Shown: positions 47,131 through 58,480, numbered from the stretch's first letter. The stretch is 64,000 bases of DNA from Gigaspora margarita (GCA_009809945.1 WTPW01002425.1:3330-67329), one strand, 5' to 3'. Notes: generated by a model from the letters alone, not told the origin. Made by a program: numbers and translations.

Positions 47131-47278
47131 GTATTTAAATACAAAATCTTTTAAAATTTTCTAAAAACTTCTTAAACTAATACTAATCTAAAAGTTCTAC
47201 TAATTATTTGTTTATTTTTTTTTTAAAAATAATGATTTGCAAATTTAGCTAATCAAATTAGAAGTAAATATATAAGAC

Positions 47279-48440
47279 ACCCATAAGTAATATCATATCA
47301 AAAGAGAAGAGAAATTCCACAAAATATAATGTTTTTTCTGATAAGTAGAAAAATATAGCATAATTTTTTTATAAATATTTGACTAAATTTTGATCCAAAG
47401 GTCCAAATTGAATAATTTCAATACTATTTGATTTGTCTTGAAAAGAGGATTGAATAGTACCAAAATTATTTAAAAATTATTTTTTTGAAATTTATTAGAT
47501 CAAAAATTATTAACAAAATACTATTGATTATCCCTTAAACCGTAAATTTTAGTGTACAAATATAGGTACTAAAATTTTAAATCTTTAGTATCTGATCTAA
47601 TTTTGTCAAAATTTAATATATTTAAAAAAAATTTTATAAAATAATATTTGAAAATAAGGATTATAAAATAGTATTATTTATTTTTAGTTTATAAGAAAAA
47701 AAGTAAACTTGTCTATATACTAAAAATCTTACAAATTTGAAAAAAAAATTTAAAAAAATAAAATTTGTCTTTACTCTTTGACAAACTTTTTATATTTTAA
47801 TATTTAGCCTTATAATATTAATAGAAGTTTATAAAATTGATTATAAAAAACAATTTTAATTAGTAAAATTTTTAAATTATATAAATAAAACAATAACTTT
47901 AATTAGTAGCAANNCTCTTTTTTATANACAAAAANATANAAAAATTTNGAAATTTTTAAAAAAATTTCATAGTAAAATTTTAGAATTGGTTAAATTTAAT
48001 ATTAAATATTTTTAATAATATTAAATTTAAATTATAAATTTTATAAGATATTAATTAAATATAACTTAAATTTTTATTTTAGCTTAGAAATAGGGGGTAC
48101 AAGCATAATAAAATTTTGAGCAATTATAAAAAAAAAATTTTAGCGTACAAATATAGGTGCTATATGGTTTAAGGGATATCTTTTCTTATAAAATTACTAT
48201 AAAACCAATAGTTTTTTGTGAATATCTTTTGATTTAGTAATTCAAATAGAATAATTTTAGTATTATTGGATTCATATCATTAAGACCAAAATTATTTAAA
48301 TTAGTTCACTTGTTACAAAATATCTAAGTTTTTGTAAAATTTTATATATAAATATATAGATTTTAAATTTTTTTATATAGTCTAAAGGGAGTAAAAAGCT
48401 ACTATATAGAGTATATAACATTATTTATAAATGTTCCCTA
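47279..48440. repeat. Degenerate relative of the 28033 foldback with a nested element
   Basis: The outer ends resemble GGGGGCATCCATAAATAACG with several changes (ACACCCATAAGTAATATCAT on the left, ATTATTTATAAATGTTCCCT on the right). Decayed core modules lie near 47395-47510 and 48215-48310. A nested inverted repeat at 47525-48178 has CCCTTAAACC and GGTTTAAGGG ends next to CAAATATAGGT phrases. Several Ns lie near 47913-47950. Confidence 0.6.
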
Positions 48441-48824
48441 AGTACATGATAAAGTGCAAGATATGTATTTATTCAATTCTATATTAAATAAAAATTTAAA
48501 TACAAATAACTAATAGTAATTATCACTATTTCTATATATAATATAAATTAGGAAAGTACTATTTATTATCTGATTTTTGCTATGAAGGGCTACTCTCTAT
48601 CCATATGGGCAGATTTATTTCCACGTGACTATTGAAGATCTGCTCTCTGATTGGCTAATTTGTTTAATTTAATAATAAAAAGTAATACTTACTTTTTCAA
48701 AGCCACCCATTTTTTTTTTAATATAGTGGTATAAAATTTTGTGCTTACCTTCAACAAGACTTTAGCTTCAATGATCCTGCACTGATCCTACGATAATTTT
48801 TTTTAGGCGTAACTTTTACTAATA
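48441..48824. other. Upstream region of the broken gene
   Basis: AT-rich, with a more GC-rich segment at 48590-48660 containing CCATATGGGCAGATTTATTT; a related phrase (ATAGATCTGCCCATATG) appears in inverse orientation at 56490-56506 near the zinc-finger gene. It may hold the promoter or the end of an insertion. Confidence 0.35.
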
Positions 48825-49279
48825 ATGATGGCAAAGAGCTCACCGTGCAAGAATATAGGACCATGTGTGATATGTAGCAAGAACAATGAAGAAAATTTTC
48901 GCAAACTTACACCAAATCTTTTATCTAAAGCTATGAAGAGTCAAGCTGCTCCAAGTTTAAAAGCAGAACTCAAATTAAATGACCAGCTGTGTCAACAACA
49001 TTATAATAAGCTAATAGCATTCGATAGCAGTGTTGGCCAAAAATGCGGTCATATGATATTTTTTATATGACCACTAGTCATAATAGTCATATAATGATAG
49101 TCATATAGGTTTTGTTCATATAAATTATGACTTATTTTTATGACCAATATGTCCATTAGTCATATGACCAATTATGATCTAGTCATATAGCTAGTATATA
49201 AAATTACTATATTTTAAATATAAATTGCTTTAGTTTGNGACTNAACNNATTNTTAAAATAATTATATGTATTATNTTTA

Positions 49280-49869
49280 GGGAAGTGCAGTAAATTACGT
49301 GATTAGGGTTTACATAGGTCCTGACCCCCCTAGTGATAGGACTGTTGACCAATCAAATTTCATAAAACTCAAAAACGGTTTTGACCTAAAAATAAGCTAC
49401 CCCACAATCGACAAAAGTCGCTACATAGTAATGACTAAATTTTACTAAGTAAATTGATTAAAATCGCTTAAGTAAACTTATTCAGAAGGGCAAAATACAC
49501 TTACTACAAAATTTTCATAAACATTAGAGAATTTTTTATTAATTGACTTTTGATTTTTACGTTCGACGGAAAAATTAAAATTTTTTAAATAATATATCAA
49601 CGAACCTAAAAATTAAAAGTTAAATAATAAAAAATTCTTTAATTTTAATAAAAATTTCAAAGTATGTGTATTTTGGTATTTCAAACAAGTTTACTTAATC
49701 GATAATTATCAATTGACATAGTAGAATTTAGACTTTACTATGTAGCAACTATCTGCGATTACTAATAATCGANTTTGCTTNAATATTATTAGCTGTTTAT
49801 ACTATATATATATAGGACATGATAGATGGGCGACCCCTCCAGAAAATTACGTGATTTACTGCACTTCCC
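49280..49869. mobile_element. PIF/Harbinger-like MITE nested in the hAT element
   Basis: GGGAAGTGCAGTAAATTACG and its near-exact inverse bound 590 bp. TTA on both sides (49277-49279 and 49870-49872) is the 3-bp TSD. The interior has long inverted arms (for example TTTACTAAGTAAATT with its inverse). A few Ns are present. Confidence 0.88.
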
Positions 49870-50037
49870 TTAGGTTTAATATACATATATATCTAGATTA
49901 GTACATATACTATTTTCTATACCAGTTGGTACTNGCAAGCAAATTGTATAATTATGCAAATATAACAATCATCTTAGCACTACCTAGTAGCACTGACAGA
50001 TTTTTACCAGCATGTGATCAATCAGCACATCAACAAA

Positions 50038-50190
50038 AGTTTTTAAAGCTTATTTATGTTAGAGTTAGGGTCTATGTTAAGGTTAATAGTTAGAGGCCCT
50101 ATTGTAAAATTGCTCAAGAAAAACTTTTTGTTAGAGCACTAAAGGTAGTATAATACTGCAAATTACAAATATGAAAAATAAAGAATATTT
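50038..50190. repeat. Segment with TTAGGGT and TTTTTGTTAGAGC phrases
   Basis: GTTAGAGTTAGGGTC is followed by CTTTTTGTTAGAGCAC. Related pairs of phrases occur at 58787-58864 and near 62776-62860 (inverse). These suggest one more dispersed element family with telomere-like GTTAGGG words. Confidence 0.45.
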
Positions 50191-52013
50191 GTTTGTAAAA
50201 TGTTATATATAGTATAATATTATGAATTTAGCTTTTTAATTGGTTAATTTTTTTAATTTTAGGTCATAAGATCATAATTATCTTTTTATGACCAAATAAC
50301 TTATGACTAGTCATAAAGGTCATATAGGTCATAAAAGGTCATAGTCCAACACTGTTCGATAGAGATTCTCAAAGTCCATATAAAAAAAAGAAATATGGAT
50401 CAAATTTAGTTTGTAGTTCTGATGAAAAGAATACTGAAGGCGAAAATACTAATAAAACTAATGAGCTTTTTAGTATTAATAGTTGTTATCATAGTGGTAT
50501 ACTTACACCTGAAGACAATAAGAAGGCATTCGAATAGTACTTGAATTCTGCTAGATATGGAAATTCTGTTGGACAATTAAATGTCAGGCATTGTTACCAA
50601 ACGGAAATAGGCGTTTCAAAAGATAACAAAAAGGCATTTGAATGGTATTTGAAATCTGCTGGAAGTGGAAATTCTAATGGACAACTAAATGTTGGAAACT
50701 GTTACCAAAATAGAATAGGCATTTCTAAAGATAAGGAAAAGGCATTTGACTGGTACTTAAAATCTGCTAAGAGTGGGAATTCCAATAGAAAACTGAGCGT
50801 TGGATATTGCTATCAAAATAGTATAAGTGTTCCTAAAGATAAAAATAAAGCGTTTGAATGGTATATGAAATCTGCTAGTAATGAGCATGAAATAACCTTC
50901 ACACCTGCAGCATTTAATAAGAACAATATTAAAAAATAACCTTTTTCAAGCGTGCAATCAACATCAGAGCAACATAAATGATTTGTTGCCTTTGGAAAAG
51001 ATATAGAAAAAGGACTCTCAGTGTTAATTGCACAACATCAATTGGTTACAAATGATGAGCAGGCTGCTGCTCACATGCGTAATGTTCAGTTGGATGTTAA
51101 TAATGAAATTATTAACTTAAATTACCAACTGCCTAATAAAAAAGTGAAGCTTTCTGAATTAGATGCAATCAATTGAGCATGTGATAAGTCTTTGATGTCT
51201 CAAGATTGCTATCATCAGTTGGCTGCCTTTGAGCCTCAACTTGCTCGGGAACATAAAGTTGCAGCTCAACGAAACGAAATCACAAAACTAATAAATGAAA
51301 AAATTGGCATTTGGACTTTCAGTACTAATGAACAATCAGAAATTACAAATGGCACTTATAGGCCAATCAAATCTATTTTAAACATTCTTTTTCTGATTTG
51401 GCAACAATCTTCTCTCCCTGTCCTTATTCCAGGAGATACAATGAAATTAAAACTAGGAGGCGATAGTCATAATATAGGTTGCAAGCAAAACCACGTAATA
51501 ATGACTATTTGTCTTTTAAACGAAAGTAACAAGGTTTTAAAATCTGACCATCAATATTGGTAAGTTTTATAAATATTTTACAACTTATTGTTTAATTTTG
51601 TGATTATGTAAGTTTTAATTATTTGATTTTTAAGCATTTGTTTATGTGTCGGGAAAGAAAAATACGACACATTAGCAAAAGTTGGACAAATATTTAAAGA
51701 CGAGCTTTTAGATCTTCAAAATAATGGTTTTGTTGATTCTAATGGTATACATTGGCCAGTAGAGTTATATTTTTGCAGAGATTGGAAGTTTATGTATATA
51801 ATCATGGGTCTAAATGCTCCAAATGCTGACTATTTTTGCCTATATTGTAATTGTGATGCGGCATCTTGATGGAATATGGATCAAGTCTAGGATAATACTG
51901 GAAATTCCAAATGTAATATCATTATTTATTATATTTGTAAGCATTATTCAGTGCTGTAGTCGATCGTATAGTAATTTGATTAATAAAATCAATTTATTTT
52001 TAGGCCAATTCTA

Positions 52014-52222
52014 TTTTGATCCAGGTTAAAGTGACCCCCCTCTTAGATTTAGGGTTAGTGTGAGCCGGAATTATATTAATAATAACCAGAATTATGTTCA
52101 TGCTGGCTAGGAGGTTTGTTAATATAAAAATACAGCTATTATTAACATAATTCAACATAATTCTGGCTCACACTAACTCTAAATTCTAAGAGGGGGTGGG
52201 GTCACTTTAACCTGGGTCAAAA
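52014..52222. mobile_element. TA-flanked MITE
   Basis: TTTTGATCCAGGTTAAAGTG and its near-exact inverse bound 209 bp, with TA on each side. GACCCCCCTCTTAGA and GGCTCACACTAA follow inside both ends. It lies in an intron or decayed exon of the broken gene. Confidence 0.85.
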
Positions 52223-52224
52223 TA

Positions 52225-53660
52225 AAATTTCTCTTATTTTTATTTAAGCTGATTTTTCAAAATTAACTTATTTTAACCGATTTGAGCTTGTTCATATATA
52301 TATCATGCCTGAAGTTGATACCTTCTAAAGTCACACCTGCCTGAAATTAACCTCAGAATTGGATTATATTACATGAGTGGGTCGTTTTAGGCTAGTGCAT
52401 CTGAGGTTGCAACTTTAGGCAAATTATAGCTGTTTTCAAAAAGTGTGAATGGCCACAGATCATTATATTATAAGAAATTCCTAGGATTTCTTAAGTTTTC
52501 AAGACTCGTCCTACCAGAATTTTAATTTTTACTAATCTATATTTTGTCACTAATAAAATACATATATGGGATTTTGGCTTGCTGGCCACGTGATCCGCAG
52601 GCATTGGTTCAGTTGCTTCCCTAAAATTCTAAAACACACGGTATGTACGAAGTCAATCTCTTACAATATCCAAGTATTTCACACATGCCACTAACCATTA
52701 ACCATCTATATAAGTGAATCAAAGCCAAGCCTAGTGGTAGGTGGGTGGGTACTTATCGACAAAGCTAGACTAATGTTGAGCTAATAGCAAAGACAAAAGA
52801 GGTAAAACAATTTCCATCTTTACCTCTCTTAAATAACCATTCCTTATAACCTCATACTTACTCAACTATCCATTATCCCTTATCAATACATCATATATAT
52901 CCAACTCTTAAATACATCACCCCTGTCATCAAATACTTAAAACTTATCCATCAATTACCCTGCATCATGGGCCTGGGTTATGGTCTCATAACAAAAGGAT
53001 GCCCGTAACTTTTTCATAGCATCAACATTACAGATTTTCTGATTTCCTATATATGTATATCGAAATTGCTTTTCACACGTTTTTGAAAACTGCTATTAAT
53101 TTTAGATATAACATATGAGTGCTACTAAGGGAAGTATCGAGGAATTTGAAATTCTTCAAGTCACAAATACTTTGAAAGGTTCTGGTGCTAATTTGTTTTT
53201 GAGAAGAAAAAACATCCAAGAAATAGAAATAGATAATTGGATAACAAAGAAAATGGGGAAATGCTAAAATACCCGATCACTATATTAAGATCACAGGTAT
53301 TTAGTAAAAATATCTGATCCATATATGTACAAGCGGAAACAAAGTTTCCGCTCATACCCAATGGCTTAGGATATTTTTATTACAAATATAATTCTCTTAT
53401 TGACTTTATGCAATAGAGAACTAAACAGAAAATTCCTAGGATTTCCTGAGTTTTCAATACCGTCCCAATTTTCTATGTGTGTATCGAAATCGCTGTTCAC
53501 ATGTTCTTGAAAACTGCTATAAATAACTCAATAGGTTTCAAGAAAATTTGACTTAAGACAACGAAACTTGGCTAAGCGATTGTTTAGATCGACTACAAGT
53601 GCTACCAGATTTTTTTCTTTTTTATAATACTCATAATAAATACTAATGTATAAATTTTTT
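52225..53660. other. Insertion or intron with three diverged repeat copies
   Basis: The phrases AAATTCCTAGGATTTC, GAGTTTTCAATACC and TCTTGAAAACTGCTAT recur near 52480, 53035-53095 and 53430-53525, partly in inverse orientation. A 52-codon frame near 53115 (MSATKGSIEEFEILQ) is not recognised. No terminal repeat was established. Confidence 0.4.
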
Positions 53661-54470
53661 TTAATCAGGTAAGAAAAAACCTAGCCTGTTTCTGGCAATC
53701 CATCAAGGAAATTATATTCCCGATGAGTTGCATCTGCTTTTGCGCATTTTTGATATTTTAATGGAATGCTTTTTTGGTGATTTATTAAAAAAAAGTATTT
53801 GAGAAACAAATCAAGCCAATTATTGAAGCGGCATTCAAAGATCTTGCAATTAAGTTCAAATTTTTCAAATCTGGCAACAAATAGAATTGGACTTCACTAG
53901 TAGGTTTGAACAAAAAAAATGTTAGAAAAATTCCCAATAACTCAGTTAATTTCTGGAGTGCGTGAAAATAAGATTAAATGATTGTGGCGTGAGTTTTACC
54001 AGTTATACAGTATTTTACGGCAATCACAACTTTCAGATTAAGAAATCTGCCAGTATAAAGTCGATGCGGAAAATTGGGTTCGAGAATTTTGCTGTCCAAG
54101 TCAGGGTTACATAAATTCTTCACAAAATATTGGGCTTTATAGAAAAGCAGACATTACACCCTACATGCATATATTTGCTAAACATGTTCCCATATTTATG
54201 CAACAATTAAAGGAAAAAAATCTTTCTTTGCAAATTTTTTCTACCTCGAGTATAGAAAAAAAAATCACGATCAGGTAACATAAACCTTTAATAAGTTTAT
54301 ATTTACAAGCATGCATTCTCTAATATTTATTACTAGGTGCGACTATTTTTTGGGAGTACCACTATGGGTGGAGGAAACAAAGAAAATTCTGTCATATATG
54401 ATATGATGTCTTACGAAAATTGACATCTTTTTTATCTAATTAATGATGTTCCAAAAGAACTCACTATTTG

Positions 54471-55041
54471 AAAAATTAATATTAAAAACAAAGAAAATTT
54501 TTTTAATTAAAAATTTATTTTAATTAAAAATAAATATTTTTTATATTTTTTTTGTTCCTTTTAATACAGTTAATAATAAAAATCAACTAAATCTATTTAG
54601 CTGGTCAAGTTTTTTAAAGATTGGCTAATCGAGTTTCAGAATTAATAAAAGTATCGTATTTTCTGAATATAAAATCAGAGAATCTTATTTCATTTTTCGA
54701 TTTAGAATTCAAAAAATCCAAATTTAGGTGCATTTATCTGTAACAAATATGAATTTTCGATAAGATCAATTTTAAACAAACACAAAAAAAACCCCAACTT
54801 GCTTTTAATTCTATTAATAGACTTTTGAATTTAAAGTTATAATAAAATATACAGTATTTACAAAATACGTCACTTAATTGTTAATTATGAAACTCCTAAT
54901 GGGCGTATTTGATTTAATGAATTTACATAATTAATCGTTAAATCAGAAAATAGTACGGGCGTATTTGATCATTGATTCAAAAAAAAAAAAAAAAAAAAGA
55001 ATGTGCTCAATTAATATAGAACTAACAGAATATCTAGGTAA
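54471..55041. other. AT-rich sequence up to the gap
   Basis: Two GGGCGTATTTGAT phrases (54900 and 54958) form a short direct repeat. An A run precedes the gap. Nothing else was recognised. Confidence 0.4.
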
Positions 55042-55751
55042 NNNNNNNNNNNNNNNNNNNNNNNNNNNNNNNNNNNNNNNNNNNNNNNNNNNNNNNNNNN
55101 NNNNNNNNNNNNNNNNNNNNNNNNNNNNNNNNNNNNNNNNNNNNNNNNNNNNNNNNNNNNNNNNNNNNNNNNNNNNNNNNNNNNNNNNNNNNNNNNNNNN
55201 NNNNNNNNNNNNNNNNNNNNNNNNNNNNNNNNNNNNNNNNNNNNNNNNNNNNNNNNNNNNNNNNNNNNNNNNNNNNNNNNNNNNNNNNNNNNNNNNNNNN
55301 NNNNNNNNNNNNNNNNNNNNNNNNNNNNNNNNNNNNNNNNNNNNNNNNNNNNNNNNNNNNNNNNNNNNNNNNNNNNNNNNNNNNNNNNNNNNNNNNNNNN
55401 NNNNNNNNNNNNNNNNNNNNNNNNNNNNNNNNNNNNNNNNNNNNNNNNNNNNNNNNNNNNNNNNNNNNNNNNNNNNNNNNNNNNNNNNNNNNNNNNNNNN
55501 NNNNNNNNNNNNNNNNNNNNNNNNNNNNNNNNNNNNNNNNNNNNNNNNNNNNNNNNNNNNNNNNNNNNNNNNNNNNNNNNNNNNNNNNNNNNNNNNNNNN
55601 NNNNNNNNNNNNNNNNNNNNNNNNNNNNNNNNNNNNNNNNNNNNNNNNNNNNNNNNNNNNNNNNNNNNNNNNNNNNNNNNNNNNNNNNNNNNNNNNNNNN
55701 NNNNNNNNNNNNNNNNNNNNNNNNNNNNNNNNNNNNNNNNNNNNNNNNNNN
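55042..55751. other. Assembly gap (710 N)
   Basis: An unbroken run of N, bordered by an A-rich edge on the right and near an A run on the left. Frames that cross it have no meaning. Confidence 0.99.
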
Positions 55752-55766
55752 AAAAAAAAAAAAAAA

Positions 55767-56362
55767 CAATACAGTGGTAATAAAATTTTTACTAACAAAT
55801 CTTTTAGAACCTGTTCAGAAAATTCACCCGAATCTGCTATAAATTTACAAGTAGCGGTGCTACATTGAAAAATACAATTATTTTTTTTAAACTCTGATTG
55901 CGACCAACTAAAGTTAACTTCGTAGAAACTTTCATGATCCATAAATAAAACATAACCTATGGTTTTTAACTTTGAATCTTGTCGAATATTCTACTGATCA
56001 TAATTGGCTAATTGTTTTAAGCATTGTTCACCAGCCTCGCCCTGAAAAAAACAAGAATATTTTCATTGTACAGGACTATATCAGAAAAAAGGCTCATTTT
56101 CAAAAAGATAAACAAAGATATTTTCTAGGAAAGCATTAATGGAAAATTGTTTTGCGCCTATTGAGTGCCTATTAAAGCCAAGACACTTTTTAATAAGAAC
56201 TATAAATGCATCTTGATAAAATGTAACCTGATCAAGAGAAGGCTGAGTAAGCAACTTGCGGTGAGGTATAGTTTTGTTATTTCGGTGCCTAATTCTTTCA
56301 TGAGCTACAAGCTCTTTTCGAGAAGAAAAAAGCTCTTGACAAAGTTGGCATTTATTATCCAT
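55767..56362 (-). CDS. C2H2 zinc-finger protein, with in-frame stop
   Basis: Exon 1 (56362-56114) starts MDNKCQLCQELFSSRKEL and holds one classical finger, C-x2-C-x12-H-x4-H (Cys5, Cys8, His21, His26). It is followed by a basic linker and KKCLGFNRHSIGAKQFSINA. A GTTTAT donor (56113) and TTTTTTCAG acceptor (56042) define a 72-base intron that keeps phase. Exon 2 reads GEAGEQCLKQLANYDQ, then a TAG at 55993-55991, then continues in the same frame with TIGYVLFMDHESFYEVNFSW and FSEQVLKDLLVKILLPLY up to a T run at the gap edge. The continuing frame past TAG suggests a recent nonsense mutation or a consensus error. A nucleic-acid-binding role is likely from the finger; the rest is unknown. The 3' end may be lost in the gap. 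Confidence 0.6.
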
Positions 56363-57022
56363 AAAGTACTAATGCTTAATTCTGTAATTCTTTACATACA
56401 CAAAAAAATTTTATTGGTCAATCAATTTTTAGATATCCCAATTTCCCAAATATCACATTAATTACTTAGGCGATATAATCGAATGGAAATAGATCTGCCC
56501 ATATGCTTCTACCTGATTTTCAAATACGGCAATTTAATTGGCTAAAAAACATTATTAAAATTTTAAAAATTTTTTAATTTTAATATTAAATAACTTTTTG
56601 AACCAGTGATCCATTTTGGATGATTTTACTACCAAAATATTCAGATTAATGAACCGATTTCAACAAGCCTAAAAGTATCAAAATCCAACCACAAAAACCC
56701 AAGATCATTATAGATTTGTATTGTTTTAATTATATTATTTTCATATATAATAAAATTATTATTTAAGATCTTATAAACTTTAATATTAAATAACTCTTGA
56801 AACAGTGATCCATTTTGGATAATTTTATTACCAAAATACTTGTCTCAATGAAATGATTTTAATGAACCTAAACCATTAAGTTCTGATTACAGGATCCAGA
56901 GATCATTATATATTTGTATTATTTTTATTTTTTATTTTTTTTTTTCCCTTTGTTCTTACTCCCAACGATATACAACCACCAACTGTCAGACCAAATGTTT
57001 TTATGTTAATGGGGCGCAGTTA

Positions 57023-57928
57023 GGGGGCTTCCAGAAATTACGTAATATTTTTGTTACTAATAAATTTCAAAATTTTACCCCACCCACCCACACCTGATAC
57101 TCTATTAGCCAATCAAATTTTATATTTTTTAAAATTTATTCATATGTTCAATTTTTGAAATTGATAATAACTATTGCTCTACTGGACCAATTTAGATGAT
57201 TTAACTACCAAAATGTTCGTCTCACTGAGACGATTCTAACAAGCCCAAAATCGTTAAAATCTAATCACAGGGTCCCAAGATCGTTCAACTTTTGTGTAAT
57301 TTTAATAGTGATTTTTTAGAATCACTAAGTAAATATCTTTAATATTGAATAACTTTTGATCCACTTGCCCGTTTTGGATGATTTAACTACCAAAATGTTT
57401 GTCTCAGTGAGACGATTCTAACAAGCCCAAAATCGCAAATTCTAATCACAGGATTCCAAGATCGATAAAGATTTGTATTGTTTGTTTAACAATACAAATC
57501 TTTATCGATCTTGGAATCCTGTGATTAGAATTTAGCGATTTTGGGCTTGTTAGAATCGTCTCACTGAGACAAACATTTGTAGTTAAATCATCCAAAACGG
57601 GCAAGTGGATCAAAAGTTATTCAATATTAAAGATATTTACTTAGTGATTCTAAAAAATCACTATTAAAATTACACAAAAGTTGAATGATCTTGGGACCCT
57701 GTGATTAGATTTTAACAATTTTGGGCTTGTTAGAATCGTCTCAGTGAGACGAACATTTTGGTAGTTAAATCATCTAAACTGGTCCAGTAGATCAATAGTT
57801 ATTAATAATTTTATAATTTTATACTTTTGGCCAGAATTATAAAATTTTGACCAGAATTATAATTATAACCTGATATTTTCGGGACCCCACCCACCCACTA
57901 AAAAATTACATAATTTCTGGAAGCCCCC
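57023..57928. mobile_element. 906-bp PIF/Harbinger-like palindrome with four core modules
   Basis: GGGGGCTTCCAGAAATTACG and its near-exact inverse are the ends; TTA flanks both sides (57020-57022, 57929-57931). The inner arms are almost perfectly complementary around a centre at about 57484 (CAATACAAATCTTTATCGAT and its inverse), with more divergence towards the ends. It holds four core modules: GTCTCACTGAGAC at 57219 and 57558, and GTCTCAGTGAGAC at 57401 and 57738. It has no coding capacity. Confidence 0.9.
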
Positions 57929-57934
57929 TTACCG

Positions 57935-58480
57935 AGGCTTCCACTTGTGGTCAGGCCATATCTGAACCAACTCTGTGGTAAGGGCATATTCCTTAAACCA
58001 CTACCACTAACCATCCAACCCAACACATTGTATACACTATATAATGTTCTATTTAAGGCGCATTTGATCACAAGATCGCACAGCCAGCTCTAGCAGGTCC
58101 AAGTCCAGATGGGGTGTGTCTGTCAATTGATGTCCTGGGTCCCTATTTCCTGCAGTGTTTCAGTTCTGCCTATATCTATCTAGCCCAGTCCTTGCTTCAC
58201 GCTTATACGTAAGAAGTAGCACCGACATCTTCGACTCCCATGTGGAGCCCTAACCGCATTACGGTATGACTCCACAGGTCCTATCATCAACGGGCCGGAC
58301 TGTTATAAGATGTGGCTAAACCATCCAAATATGGTCCTAGCATACTAATTCAAGTTATCCTTCACATGATCGTATATAGTTAATTTTTGCTGTTCATAGG
58401 ACTTGAACTGGCAACCTTCTACTTGAAACGTTAATGTCCTGGGAGTGCAACCACTATGCTATCAACCCACAGGACTTGTA
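57935..58480 (-). repeat. tRNA-headed SINE
   Basis: On the minus strand a tRNA-like head (about 58476-58395) has TAGCATAGTGG as A-box and AGTTCAAGTCC as B-box, standard pol III promoter spacing. The body (58380-58060) is GC-rich and CpG-containing with no frame of note. The cloverleaf is not complete enough for a functional tRNA. The 3' end is not defined; sequence down to 57935 may belong to it. Confidence 0.65.

Larger units (their letters stand above)
49028..50354. mobile_element. hAT element interrupting the Sel1/DDE-like gene
   Basis: CAGTGTTGGCC and GTCCAACACTG bound 1327 bp. TTCGATAG on both sides (49020-49027 and 50355-50362) is a perfect 8-bp TSD. Removing one TSD and the element rejoins the host frame. 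Near the ends GTCATAT/ATATGAC phrases recur many times. No transposase is present. Confidence 0.9.
48825..54470 (+). pseudogene. Multi-exon Cys/His + Sel1 + DDE-like gene, broken
   Basis: Segment one (48825-49027) has CVICSKNNEENFRKL and CQQHYNKLIAFD, a C-x2-C...C-x2-H module. After a hAT insertion the frame resumes exactly at 50363. Sel1-type repeats follow (about 50490-50890) with KAFEWYLKSA repeated. The same frame continues through four stops (TAG 50535, TAA 50937, two TGA) to KLKLGGDSHN and a GTAAGT donor (51560). After a 75-base intron (acceptor 51634) comes GKEKYDTLAKVGQIF, CRDWKFMYIIMGLNAPN and CLYCNC. Later parts are PDELHLLLRIFDILMECFF (about 53720), TPYMHIFAKHVP-like remnants, SSIEKKNHDQ and, after a 62-base intron (54275-54336), VRLFFGSTTMGGGNK. 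I recall similar uncharacterised multicopy proteins in Rhizophagus. The spaced D, D and E positions with a CxxC suggest a DDE-type, transposase-derived core; this is inference. Confidence 0.6.

Noticed and set aside
54965..55942. Long frames crossing the N run (271, 252 and 302 codons)
   Set aside because: Most of each frame is undefined sequence. Only the part at 55767-55942 has real residues, and it belongs to the zinc-finger gene.
58395..58480. Functional tRNA gene on the minus strand
   Set aside because: A and B boxes are present but the acceptor and T stems do not pair properly; it is better read as a SINE head.
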